A DNA stretch of 64,000 nucleotides from positions 82,270 through 146,269 of the forward strand of contig JAWKPC010000010.1 of the NCBI GenBank assembly GCA_041390865.1, written 5' to 3'. Under the pieces are notes generated by a model, which was not told the DNA's origin, ran no database searches, and saw nothing but the letters and a program-made list of their open reading frames with translations. Positions 35,324-44,162 of the stretch are shown piece after piece. Made by a program: the position numbers and the translations under genes. Numbering within the stretch: position 1 is the stretch's first letter; each line of letters starts with the position of its first letter. The DNA comes from JAUIIK01 sp041390865 (lineage in GTDB: Bacteria > Chloroflexota > Chloroflexia > Thermomicrobiales > CFX8).

Positions 35324-38212
35324 ATGCTCGAGAATCTTCCTGGAAAACGTCTGCAGTCGATCAGCCTCGGCATCCTCTTATTGCTGACAGCGATTGGCCC
35401 GGCATTGGCTCAACCGGCAGACGTACCTCGTGATCCAGCGGCAAGCCCCGCTGCGGGGATGATCCTCTACCTCGAACCGAGCGCCGGCGCCCAACCCCCA
35501 TATACGCTCCACCGCATCTATCCTGACGAGACCGGCGACGCTTCCGTTGATTTCGGGACGAGCCTGGACATTCGGAGAGCCCTGATCTCCCCGGATGGAT
35601 CGCAGTTCGCGCTCTATGTTATCGACGCTGGAAACATCGGCCGGATCTACCTCGCAGGGGCTGGCGGCGAACCGCTTGACATGATCCCGGTCGACGCTAC
35701 ACACATGGGCCTCGAGGACTGGCATCCCTCCGGCGACGAACTGCTTGTCTGGCGGTTCTCCGACGGGCAGTACGATCTGATGCGGCTCGCGCTCGACGGC
35801 CAGGTCACGCCTCTCACGAACACCCCCGGGATAGACGAGCGCGATGGCCGCTGGTCTCCGAACGGCCAGCATTTTTCCTTTACTGCCGATGGGCTCGACG
35901 GAGCATCCGACGTGTACGTCCAGCAGCTCAACGGGCCGGCCGTGAACATCACCAACTCGGTCGAAGCGGAACAGGCTGCCGAATGGGCACCCTCCGGTAC
36001 CCGCCTGGCGTACGCTCAGGGCGAGTCGATCATCGTCGCGGATACGGATGGGACGAATACGCTTCCGCTGGATGCGGGATCCATTCCCCTGTCCTACGGA
36101 TGGTCACCGTCCGGTGAAATCTATGTCAGCGACGCCGACGGCGATGTCGCGACAGCCCCCGATGATGGTTCCGGGCTGCAACCCCTTCTTTCTATAGAAG
36201 AGAACAACTGGGTGGCGGACTGGGGTGCCGCCGGCACCGCACCGCTGCTAATCACTCCGGAGAATGTGAACATATCCGTCGAGCAGGGGGCGATGGACCC
36301 GGCTCCGGTATCCGTCCTGGTCGATTCTGAGGACTTCGTCACTCCCTGGACGGCGACCAGCGGGGCGGGTTGGCTGACAGTCGACCCGAAGACAGGTGAT
36401 ACACCGGCAACGGTCGAACTCTCGTTCAAGACCTCGAAGCTCGACGCCGGGCTCTACGCAGCGCCGGTTACGTTCCTACCCGGCCCGCGAACGCTGAACG
36501 TCACCGTGGCGGTCAACCCGCCTGGATCGCAATCGCAACTGGCGATCGCTCCACCGGCGCTCAGCTTCGTCGGGATAGTCGGAGGACCAGATCCGGCCGC
36601 CACCTCGATCGCCGTTGCCTCAACCGGGTTGCCGCTCAACTGGGTCGCTTCCGAAACCGCTCCCTGGCTCTCGCTGTCGTCAACATCCGGAATCTCGCCC
36701 TCGACGGTTCTGGCTTCGGTTGACACGGCCGGTTTGAGCGCCGGGAAGTATGAGACCGTGGTGACCTTTCAGCCTGGCGGGCATTCGGTAGCAGTGTCTC
36801 TCGATCTCTCTGAGCAGACCGCACCGTCAGAGATCATCCTGAACCCGGACTCGATGTCGTTCACGGCGAACGAGAACGGAGCAGCCCCGGCGAGCCAGAC
36901 GTTGACGATCAACCATAGCGGACCGACCGGGGTTGCCTGGTCGGCTACAGCCAGTGCCAGCTGGCTGCAGATTTCGGAAACTTCCGGCGTTACGCCGTCG
37001 GTGATCGATGTCTCGGTTGATCCAACCGGATTACTCGCCGGCGATTACGCGGGAGCGGTCTGGATCGGCCAGGAGAGCGTTCCGGTGAGTCTCACCGTCG
37101 TTGGACAGGAACCTCCGCCTCCCCCGCCGCCGGACTCCGGTGACGTCCTGGTCTCCCCTGCCAGCGTGATCATCGCCGCGATCGAGGGCGGAGCGGAACC
37201 GGGCGTCAAAGATCTTGAAATCGTCAGTGAAACCGGGCAGCAAGTCTTCTGGACCGCCAGCGCGGATCAAACATGGGTGCATCTCAGCGCCACAAGCGGG
37301 ACGACTCCGTCGATGCTCAAAGTCCGGGCGGATGTCGCCGGGCTCCAGCCAGGCGTGCATACTGCGGCGATCTCGATTGGCGACCGACCGGTCGAGGTGA
37401 CGCTGCATGTCATTGAGGGGGAACTGCCGGATCCGGCGTTCCAGGCAACCTGGGCGCGTCAGGACCTACCGGTGGACGAGGGAATCATCAACCGCACCTG
37501 GCTCTGGGGACCATCACCGAACGGGACGACGACCGAGCCGTATGCCGAATCACCGGGCGGCACGAGGCAGGTCGCCTATTATGACAAGTCTCGAATGGAG
37601 ATCAGCTACCCCGACGGCGACCGTTCGGAGGCGTGGTTCGTCACGAACGGGCTGCTCGCCTACGAGCTGATTACGGGCCAGATCCAGCTTGGAGACAGTC
37701 TCTTCATCGAGGGAGAGCCGTCGGGTATTCCCATCGCCGGGGACGCGGACGACGAGAACGGGCCGCGTTATGCCTCATTCGAACAGCTGTTGAGGGCCGC
37801 CCCGCTCGCGTCGGGTAGCCCGGTCGTCCAGACGATCGACGCGGCCGGGAACGTGGGCGTCGACAACAGCCTCAACCGCTACGGCGTGACCATCGGCCCG
37901 GCAGATCCCGAGACCGGCCATACGATTGCCTCGGTCTTCTGGGATTACCTCAACGAGGACGGGGTGATCTGGAATGGCGCGGGGTACGTCGACGGCCCGC
38001 TGTTCGAACCGTGGTTCTTCGCAACCGGCCTCCCGATTACGGAACCGTACTGGGCGCGAGTCAAGGTCAACGGAGTCGTGCAGGACGTCCTGGTCCAGTG
38101 CTTCGAGCGCCGCTGTCTGACCTACACCCCGGACAACCCTGAAGGCTGGCAGGTCGAGCAGGCGAACGTCGGGATGCACTACTTCCGCTGGCGCTACGAA
38201 CGACCCGCATAA
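35324..38212 (+). CDS. Secreted TolB-like propeller protein with BACON repeats and ETGH/FERR module
   Basis: GAGG precedes ATG 35324, which gives a clear signal peptide (residues 1-30, ending ALAQ) and 962 residues. Residues 45-300 are a TolB/PD40-like propeller with units such as SPDGSQFALYV, HPSGDELLVW and SPNGQHFSFTADG. Residues 308-698 hold four Ig-like BACON domains, each with a W-L core and a serine-glycine turn (ASWLQISETSGVTPS, for example). A Pro-rich spacer sits between the third and fourth. Residues 705-960 are the same module as in the two proteases: RTWLWGPSP, KSRMEI, ETGHTIASVFWDY, FATGLPITEPYW, CFERRCLTYTP. BACON domains commonly bind carbohydrate or mucin. Extracellular localisation is firm; function unknown. 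Confidence 0.85.
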   Translation: MLENLPGKRLQSISLGILLLLTAIGPALAQPADVPRDPAASPAAGMILYLEPSAGAQPPYTLHRIYPDETGDASVDFGTSLDIRRALISPDGSQFALYVIDAGNIGRIYLAGAGGEPLDMIPVDATHMGLEDWHPSGDELLVWRFSDGQYDLMRLALDGQVTPLTNTPGIDERDGRWSPNGQHFSFTADGLDGASDVYVQQLNGPAVNITNSVEAEQAAEWAPSGTRLAYAQGESIIVADTDGTNTLPLDAGSIPLSYGWSPSGEIYVSDADGDVATAPDDGSGLQPLLSIEENNWVADWGAAGTAPLLITPENVNISVEQGAMDPAPVSVLVDSEDFVTPWTATSGAGWLTVDPKTGDTPATVELSFKTSKLDAGLYAAPVTFLPGPRTLNVTVAVNPPGSQSQLAIAPPALSFVGIVGGPDPAATSIAVASTGLPLNWVASETAPWLSLSSTSGISPSTVLASVDTAGLSAGKYETVVTFQPGGHSVAVSLDLSEQTAPSEIILNPDSMSFTANENGAAPASQTLTINHSGPTGVAWSATASASWLQISETSGVTPSVIDVSVDPTGLLAGDYAGAVWIGQESVPVSLTVVGQEPPPPPPPDSGDVLVSPASVIIAAIEGGAEPGVKDLEIVSETGQQVFWTASADQTWVHLSATSGTTPSMLKVRADVAGLQPGVHTAAISIGDRPVEVTLHVIEGELPDPAFQATWARQDLPVDEGIINRTWLWGPSPNGTTTEPYAESPGGTRQVAYYDKSRMEISYPDGDRSEAWFVTNGLLAYELITGQIQLGDSLFIEGEPSGIPIAGDADDENGPRYASFEQLLRAAPLASGSPVVQTIDAAGNVGVDNSLNRYGVTIGPADPETGHTIASVFWDYLNEDGVIWNGAGYVDGPLFEPWFFATGLPITEPYWARVKVNGVVQDVLVQCFERRCLTYTPDNPEGWQVEQANVGMHYFRWRYERPA

Positions 38213-38342
38213 CCCACTGTCCATGCAATCCGGCCACAAGCAGCGCCCATCGAGCCGCCGCTGCCTGTGCTGCGAGCCGCGCCGGCTTGCACAGCCAACC
38301 GTCACCACCAACTCGAGTTCGTTCGGAATAACGGAAATGGCA

Positions 38343-38370
38343 ACGGACCCGCGAGATCTCGCAGGTCCGT
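38343..38370. terminator. Hairpin between the BACON gene and the MCP remnant
   Basis: ACGGACC and GGTCCGT flank a 12-base perfect palindrome (GCGAGATCTCGC), giving a long stem with one mismatch. It lies past both convergent stops and could terminate in either direction. Confidence 0.65.
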
Positions 38371-38392
38371 GTCGTTCTGCGTTGAAATGGAA

Positions 38393-38789
38393 TCAGGCAG
38401 CGCGTCGCAATTCGTTCGCGGCCCATTCTTCCCGGCTGATCGAGGAAACCACTGCTTCATCGACTTCGAACTGCCGCACCTGCTCCCGCAACGCCTCTGC
38501 CATCGAGGCGATATGTCGGGAGCTGGCAACCAACTCGTCGACCTGGGCGCTTGTCTCTTCCGAAGCCGCAGAAACATCCCCGGCGTAGGACAGAGCCCCC
38601 GGCGGCAACGTCGATCGCCTGCATTGCGGCGATGACCTTCCCAACGGCGCCGGTCGCTTCCGCATTGCGCTGCTCGATTCGGGACAGTTCAGTGTGGGCC
38701 GACGAACGTGCGGCGCAGATCGGAATCACCTCGGCAGCACCGACGGCGGCAACCGCCCCGGCCGGGCAGGACCGACAAGTCTGAATCAA
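38393..38789 (-). pseudogene. 3' remnant of a methyl-accepting chemotaxis protein
   Basis: Two overlapping minus-strand frames together match the last part of an MCP signalling domain: RIEQRNAEATGAVGKVIAAM in one, SAASEETSAQVDELVASSRH in the other. Both line up with the same part of the complete MCP just upstream (SAASEETSAQVQEMVANSQH). The frames join cleanly as AAGGALSYAG if the G5 run near 38600 were G7. The remnant lacks the sensor, membrane and HAMP parts and begins directly after the neighbour's stop. It is therefore a truncated tandem copy or the product of a collapsed repeat in assembly. It cannot work as a receptor. Confidence 0.7.
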
Positions 38790-38795
38790 CGGTCG

Positions 38796-40608
38796 TCAGG
38801 CAGCTCGCTCGATCGGTCGCCTGTCAATCATCGTGAGTTGCTCACCCGTTTCGATCGTTGTATTGAATCTCGAAACACTTTCGTTGAGCCGGTTCGCCAA
38901 TCCAGCCATATGCTGGCTGTTCGCGACCATCTCCTGGACCTGAGCGCTCGTTTCCTCGGACGCGGCGGATACGTCCGACGCAGCGTCGCGGGCGATCTCG
39001 GCACTCGTGCTGATCGCTTCCATGGCAGCCGAGACCCGCTCTACAGCTGCGTTCACTTCCGCGGTGCGGTTGTTGATCTCGGCGATCTGAATGACGGCGT
39101 CGTTGAGCGCCTCGCCGATCGGCACGACACCATCGAACCCGACCGTATAGCGCGTTGAGGTTAAATCCATTGTCCGCACTGCTTGCTCGATACCTGACCG
39201 GACCTGATGCAGAAGCGTACCGATCTCGGTCGTCGCCGCCGTGGACTGCTCGGCCAGCTTGCGAACTTCGTCGGCAACGACAGCGAAGCCCTTGCCATGC
39301 TCGCCCGCTCTTGCCGCTTCGATCGCAGCGTTCAGGGCCAGCAGATTCGTCTGGGACGCGATGTCGTCGATCGTCTCGACAATCGATCCAACCCGAGCCG
39401 AGTACTCGCCGAGCTCGTTGACGACGCGCGAAGAATGCTCGACAGCCAGCTGTACGTTGTCGACGGCGGCGTTGAGGGAACCAGCGGACTGTTCGACGAA
39501 CGCCATCGCCCCACCGATGTCCTGGACGCTACCGTTCGTCGCCAGCACCTCGTCGGCCTGCTGATCCGCGCTCTCGGCGATCTGGGCAATCGACATCGCG
39601 ACCTGGTTCGCGGCATCGCCCGTCTCGGATGCCGAGGCAGCAAACTCGTTCGTCGCATGCTCGACATCGGAGGCCGAAGCCCGAACTTCACTGACCAGCT
39701 CGCCAAGATCGGAAGTCGTCCGATTGAACGTTTCACCAAGGACCTGGACCTCATCGAGCATCAGGTTGAACGTGGCGGCAAGGTCGCCCAGTTCGTCTCT
39801 CGACTTGACCGCCAACCGGTTTCTGGATGGATCGACACGTTGCGTGAGATTACCTACGGAGAGCGCCTCCATGGCGCGAACGACTGCGACAAGATCTTTC
39901 TGAGCAATCTCGTTCGCCGTCATGCGGACCTCGCTAATCCGGCTCGAGATGTTCTGAGCCAGGAACAGCGCCAGCGCTCCGCCAACGACTATGGCAGCGA
40001 TCAGGCCGCCAATCAGGATTCGCTGGATGTCGGCCGATGCGGACTTGACCTCCGCCGACGTCGCGGCAAATTGCGGCTCGTAGATGGCTTCCTGGAGGCT
40101 GTCGTACCCGGCACGCATGGCCTGGAAGTCCTCGCGGACCTCAGGCAGCATCGCCAAGGCGGCCTGACGATCCGCAGTTTCACCGGTTCCGGTGAGTGCC
40201 ATCAGCGCCGTTGCCGATTCGATCCAGTCCTCGCGATCGGCTTCGATAGCTCCCCATTGTTCGACTTCGCCGGGATAGCGAACGGAAACATCGGTATACG
40301 CCTCCCAGCGATCCCGCGTTTGCTGGGAATTCTCTTCAAAGTCGGAAAGTGACGCACGGCTATCAGCGTCGGTCTCCAGCAGGCTGGATTCGAGCGCGAG
40401 CGCTGCGCCACGGTAGGCGTCGCGGTCGATATTCAGAAGCAGATCGATTGCCGGCACAGGTGTGATCGGCGAATTCAACGGAGACGTGCTCGCTGGACCG
40501 GACCCGGTAGACTCCGACCGCCGTGACGAGACAGACGACCGCCAGGATCGCGGCGCCAACGCCGAAGACCTTGATTCGTACGGATACGTTGGAGAGAAAC
40601 GCTAGCAT
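38796..40608 (-). CDS. Methyl-accepting chemotaxis protein with one N-terminal frameshift
   Basis: The order is a TM helix (KVFGVGAAILAVVCLVTAVG), a four-helix periplasmic sensor region, TM2 (ILIGGLIAAIVVGGALALFL), a HAMP domain, and a cytoplasmic coiled coil. The coiled coil has the invariant tip block around DDIASQTNLLALNAAIEAAR, which contacts CheA/CheW. The first helix is in a different frame from the rest. Restoring two C residues in the C run at about 40457-40462 reads FADHTPVPAIDLLLN and gives one receptor of about 604 residues starting at ATG 40608. No cheA, cheW or flagellar genes are in the window. The tail ends without a CheR-binding pentapeptide. Confidence 0.88.
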
Positions 40609-40655
40609 AAGTATGTCCTGCTTAAATCCGAAGAATAGGAAGTCATCTAGCTGCT

Positions 40656-41165
40656 TTAGCCAGCGACTTCCTCGCTTTCTTGACGAAATGCCTCATCGAA
40701 TCGCTCGAACACCAGATCGGCAGGTACGCTCGCTCACTTCCGGGGAGCCAGCCGCCCCAGTGCCACACTTGCCGCGCCTCCTCGAAGCCCTGGCGCACGG
40801 CCTCCCGCAGGCGGTCCTTCAGCTCCGGATCACCGCCGCTGATCTCACCGACGAAGTTGATGATCCGGCCACCGCTGGCGCTCCATTCGCCTCCGTCGGC
40901 GATGTGATCTGAGCGTCTTCGACGATGAGACCGTCCCAGTACTCGCCATTCAGCTCGACGCCTGCTCCTCGAGAAGCTGGCGGACGTAGGACTTGAGCTC
41001 CGAAAACTGCGTCGCTTCCCGGGATATGGACACGCGGGCAGCAGCGCCCTCGCCTCGGACTGGAGCTTGTGGCGACGCCGAATCGGCGCGTGGCGCGTCC
41101 CGGCGCTGCATAGATTCGATGGATGTAGCTGTTGATACTGGTCCGGCCGAACCTGTGTTGATCAC
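40656..41165 (-). pseudogene. Small gene (about 170 codons) split by three single-base losses, chemotaxis neighbourhood
   Basis: A GTG at 41165 with GGAGGA 9 nt upstream starts a frame reading VSISREATQFSELKSYV and then LLEEQ. Sense continues in the next frame as VELNGEYWDGLIVEDAQ, then in a third as GGRIINFVGEISGGDPELK and LREAVRQGFEEARQVW, and returns to the first for ADLVFERFDEAFRQESEEVAG before TAA at 40656. Each junction needs exactly one extra C or G. The repaired protein is acidic, helical and cytosolic. The block around GDPELKDRLREAVRQGFEEAR resembles DUF5610-type proteins found beside motility genes; that match is tentative. It ends 48 nt before the MCP start. Confidence 0.55.
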
Positions 41166-41202
41166 GTTGTTTTTCCTCCGGTCGTTCCGCAGAACCAGCC
41201 AC

Positions 41203-41291
41203 TCACTTAATCATCGCCATACCTCCCTGGAGCTTTAGCGCCATCTCGACGGTGTTTGTCGGATTCGTCACGAAATTGACGCCAACAGCAT
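41203..41291 (-). other. Possible tiny peptide gene (29 codons), one base short
   Basis: AAGGAGG stands just before an ATG at 41291. As written, the frame stops after seven codons. With one G added after ATG it reads MAVGVNFVTNPTNTVEMALK and ends MAMIK-stop at 41203, just upstream of the small chemotaxis-linked gene. The strong ribosome site and the same one-base defect as its neighbours suggest a real peptide, but I do not recognise it. Confidence 0.3.
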
Positions 41292-41313
41292 TACCTCCTT
41301 ACACTCGGTACGA

Positions 41314-41328
41314 CAACGACAATCGTTG
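41314..41328. promoter_or_regulatory. Inverted repeat in divergent gap
   Basis: CAACGA-CAA-TCGTTG is a perfect inverted repeat between the minus-strand chemotaxis patch and the plus-strand membrane protein. It could be an operator; no promoter boxes are clear. Confidence 0.3.
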
Positions 41329-41414
41329 AACGACTTGTCCCGGGGGTGCCCCGGGCGAACGGAGCGCCGCGCCGGGCTAGTTGGTCATCCCACTACCGAT
41401 CTGGAGGGCTCGTG

Positions 41415-42386
41415 ATGGCCGAACGGATGCTTCTACGGGACTGGCTCTTCTATCTTCTTATGCTCGCCGGCGTCGCTGCCGCGATCTATCACATGGCAAA
41501 CAACCGCGTGATGAACGGCATACTCGTGCTCGGCGGTGTCATCGTCGGCAGCTTCGTGCGGTACATGATGATTTCGGACCCCGACCGCGCGGATTCGAGG
41601 GCATCGGCATCCGCCATTGGCCCCGCAGACTCGCGGGTTCGTCGATGGCTGGTGCACGACGAGGACATCAATAGCGATATCTGGCTTCGCTCAGGAATCA
41701 TCGCCGGCTTCGTTGCAACAGTCGTGATGAGCGTCGTCATGGTGGCTGGCTTCCTCAGCGCCGGGATGTTCGCAAGCGAGAATGGCAGCACGGCCGGTCA
41801 GTGGTTCTACGGGCTGACCCACAATTCGCTGACCGAAGATACGTTCGACATCCCGCTCGGCGCCTACAGCATCAACCTGTTCGCGGGAATCATCTGGGCG
41901 GTCGTGTACGGGGCGTTCGCCGAGACACGTCTGAGCGGCCCGGGCTGGTGGCGGGGCATGAAGTTCTCCATCTTGCCCTGGATGCTTTCCCTGGTCGTGT
42001 TCTTCCCGATCGTCGGCGCCGGCATTCTCGGCCTGTCGCTCGACGCCGGTCCGCTGCCCGCCATCGGCAACCTGATCCTCCACCTTGCGTATGGAGCGAC
42101 GCTCGGGATCGTCTATGCGATCCCGGAAGCCAGCGCTCCCGACAGCGTCGACCCCGACCCGGTTTCGGCAAGTCTGCTGGACCGTGGTCTGGCCGCCGGC
42201 CTGACTATCGGGCTGGCGATCGGCACTATCGGGGGCGCTATTCTGGCCGTCGCGATCGGTGGCGGGAGCTTCGAACCAACCGAGATCATCCTCGCCGGTG
42301 CTGCCGCGGGAGTCATGGTCGGCGCTCTCGTCGGCCCGCTGGTTGGCCTCGAATCCGGGTCCGCTCACCGCAGCCCGGTCAGCTAG
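41415..42386 (+). CDS. Multi-pass membrane protein of unknown function
   Basis: The 323-residue protein has about eight hydrophobic helices. The first two (RDWLFYLLMLAGVAAAIYH, then GILVLGGVIVGSFVRYMM) form a unit that recurs as a separate small protein 0.2 kb downstream. A cytosolic loop follows (SDPDRADSRASASAIGPADS). The rest has paired helices, and the Gly/Ala-rich C-terminal helices (GLTIGLAIGTIGGAILAVAIGGG) resemble DUF-type channels or scaffold proteins. I recognise no catalytic motif. GGAGGG before ATG 41415 sets the start. A long perfect hairpin after the stop ends the unit. Confidence 0.65.
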   Translation: MAERMLLRDWLFYLLMLAGVAAAIYHMANNRVMNGILVLGGVIVGSFVRYMMISDPDRADSRASASAIGPADSRVRRWLVHDEDINSDIWLRSGIIAGFVATVVMSVVMVAGFLSAGMFASENGSTAGQWFYGLTHNSLTEDTFDIPLGAYSINLFAGIIWAVVYGAFAETRLSGPGWWRGMKFSILPWMLSLVVFFPIVGAGILGLSLDAGPLPAIGNLILHLAYGATLGIVYAIPEASAPDSVDPDPVSASLLDRGLAAGLTIGLAIGTIGGAILAVAIGGGSFEPTEIILAGAAAGVMVGALVGPLVGLESGSAHRSPVS

Positions 42387-42403
42387 CAGTCCCGCACCTG
42401 CAT

Positions 42404-42442
42404 CCAAATCCCCGGCGGCTGCCCGAGCCGCCGGGGATTTGG
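42404..42442 (+). terminator. Terminator after the membrane-protein gene
   Basis: A perfect 17-bp stem (CCAAATCCCCGGCGGCT and complement) closes a 5-base loop 17 nt past the stop. It is the longest hairpin in the window but lacks a T tract. Confidence 0.85.
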
Positions 42443-42590
42443 CGCTGGAGGGCAGGCAGGGAACGCGGGTTGTCGCCAGCCGTGGTCAAGCCATAGACTT
42501 TTATCGGAATGTTTGCCCCCCGGAGTGGCGCTTCGCATCGAAAACACAAGAACGGATCGGATAGCCGCATTGCAGCGTATCTTCCGCCGG

Positions 42591-42788
42591 ATGACCATCC
42601 GGGACTGGCTATTCTATGCATTGATGCTCGCCGGGCTGGCGCCGGCGATCTTTCACATCGCAAATAACCGCGCGATCAATGGCGTGCTGATCATCGTATT
42701 CGGCATCGGCGTTGGAAGCGTCGTGAGATTCATGATGATCATGGACCCCAAGCGGGACCCGGACGACGAAGACCCTCCGTACCGATAG
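42591..42788 (+). CDS. Small two-helix membrane protein, paralogue of the previous N-terminus
   Basis: About 65 residues: RDWLFYALMLAGLAPAIFH, an ANNRAINGVL turn, a second helix VGSVVRFMMIMDPK, and an acidic tail. It matches the first 60 residues of the membrane protein encoded just upstream, so it arose by partial duplication or is the ancestral single unit. The start is uncertain: ATG 42591 and an in-frame TTG at 42570 are both possible and neither has a strong ribosome site. Function unknown. Confidence 0.6.
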   Translation: MTIRDWLFYALMLAGLAPAIFHIANNRAINGVLIIVFGIGVGSVVRFMMIMDPKRDPDDEDPPYR

Positions 42789-42829
42789 CACGGGCCTACC
42801 GGGCTGTCCCGGCCGGGTAAAACGAGCCG

Positions 42830-43384
42830 ATGCCCGAACCCCAGAGGATGAACGATTTGAACACGCTCTACGTCGTTGTCAGCGGAGCCGGAACTGCACG
42901 CCGGATCCCCGAGCTAATCGAGTTGTTGAGCCCGGAGTTCGACCGGGTGATCGTCGTACCGACCGAGAACGCCCGGCGGGTCATCAGCCAGCGGGAGCTC
43001 GCGCTCCTCGACCGGGTCGACGTCGTCGACAGCTACTTCGACGAGACGATCCAGCCCTATCCGCCGGAGGGGATCGTGCTCGTCGCCCCCTGCACGTTCA
43101 ACTCGCTCAACAAGCTGGCGGCAGGGATAGCCGACACGCTCGCGCTCTCGATCGTGGCCGAAGCGATCGGCCGCGAAACGCCGGTCGTCGTCGCCGTATC
43201 CGTCAATCCCCCGCTTTACGCCCATCCCCGAACCGCGGCCTCGATCGAGACCCTCAGGTCGTGGGGCGTCACGGTCATCGAACCTGCCCATGAAGACGGC
43301 TGGGCGACCTTGGCCGGCAATCTGGACATCGTTCGGGCGGTTCTCGCGGCGCGAGATGCCTATCGGGATGGCGCAGCCGAATAG
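42830..43384 (+). CDS. Flavoprotein family (CoaC/Dfp-like fold) protein
   Basis: The protein of up to 184 residues has the flavoprotein Rossmann-like order: strand LYVVVSGAGTARRIPELI, then FDRVIVVPTENARRVI, APCTFNSLNKLAAGIADTL (the conserved flavin/phosphate block with N and S/T residues), and VAVSVNPPLYAHPRTAASI. Relatives are FMN decarboxylases such as phosphopantothenoylcysteine decarboxylase. Here the partner synthetase domain is absent and the substrate is unknown. Starts compete: ATG 42830, ATG 42848, and TTG 42857, which has AGAGG 9 nt upstream and begins right at the first strand. The gene converges on the broken SDR with 1 nt between stops. Confidence 0.8.
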   Translation: MPEPQRMNDLNTLYVVVSGAGTARRIPELIELLSPEFDRVIVVPTENARRVISQRELALLDRVDVVDSYFDETIQPYPPEGIVLVAPCTFNSLNKLAAGIADTLALSIVAEAIGRETPVVVAVSVNPPLYAHPRTAASIETLRSWGVTVIEPAHEDGWATLAGNLDIVRAVLAARDAYRDGAAE

Positions 43385-43385
43385 G

Positions 43386-44162
43386 CTACTGGGCGGTGTA
43401 CCCACCATCGATCATCAACTCCGCACCGACGACAAATGCCGACCGGTCCGATGCCAGGTAAGTAGCCGCGTCCGCTATCTCATCCGCTTCGGCTATTCTG
43501 CCGATCGGGTAGCGCATGTTGAAGCGTGCCCGAGCAGCCGCCTCTTACTCCGGCGATCGGTCGACGCTCTGCGCTCGGACAAGGGGAGTGTCAGTCGTGC
43601 CGGGACAGAGTGCGTTGACCCGCACTCCCTGGTGGATGTGCTCGACCGCCATCGCCCGGGTCAGCTGTGAGACGGCGCCTTTCGACGCGCAATACGCGGG
43701 AACGCCAGCCGAGCCGACGCTGCCGAGATTCGACGAGATGTTGATGACGCTGCCGCCCCGGCCGTCGCCGGCATCCAGCATCAGCGGCAGGATGAATTTC
43801 GAACAAAGGAACACCCCCCGAACGTTGGTATTCATCAGGTTGTCCCAGGCATCGATCGGCATGTCGATGACACTCCCGAAATCGATGATCCCGGCGTTGT
43901 TGACCAGCACATCGACGTGGGAGTGTTTCTCGGCCACGCGCGAGGCCATCTGCTCGACGCTCTCGGCGTCCCGCACGTCGGCGACAACGAACGACGCGTT
44001 GCCGCCTCCAGCCTCGATCTCGCGAATGAGTTCGGCCCCGCGTTCAGCGTCCCGCCCGACGAGCACGACCGTCGCGCCTTCTGCGGCGAATCTCCTGCCA
44101 ATGGCGGCGCCGATCCCGGATGTGCCGCCGGTGATGACCGCCGTCTTTCCTGACAATTCCAT
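43386..44162 (-). pseudogene. SDR-family oxidoreductase gene with an in-frame TAA
   Basis: The frame from ATG 44162 encodes a classical SDR: VITGGTSGIGAAIGR for NAD(P), NNAGI, the catalytic Ser in INISSNLGS and YCASK. It meets TAA at 43545-43547 after VDRSPE. The same frame continues for 53 codons with the usual SDR ending, RYPIGRIAEADEIADAATYL then ELMIDGGYTAQ, and stops with TAG at 43386. The gene is therefore a 258-codon SDR with one premature stop, probably GAA or CAA changed to TAA. Without the tail it loses the last strand and helix of the fold and is likely inactive. It may also be a base-calling error. Substrate unknown. Confidence 0.82.

Noticed and set aside
40523..40912. Plus-strand frame of 129 codons over the MCP start
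   Set aside because: The minus strand carries the MCP N-terminus and the frameshifted small gene, both with ribosome sites; the plus frame has none and no family match.
16634..43547. Reassignment of TAA to a sense codon, suggested by two in-frame TAA codons
   Set aside because: TAA serves as the true stop of four genes (38212, 47455, 55203, 57328), three of them directly before another gene start, so it still terminates translation.
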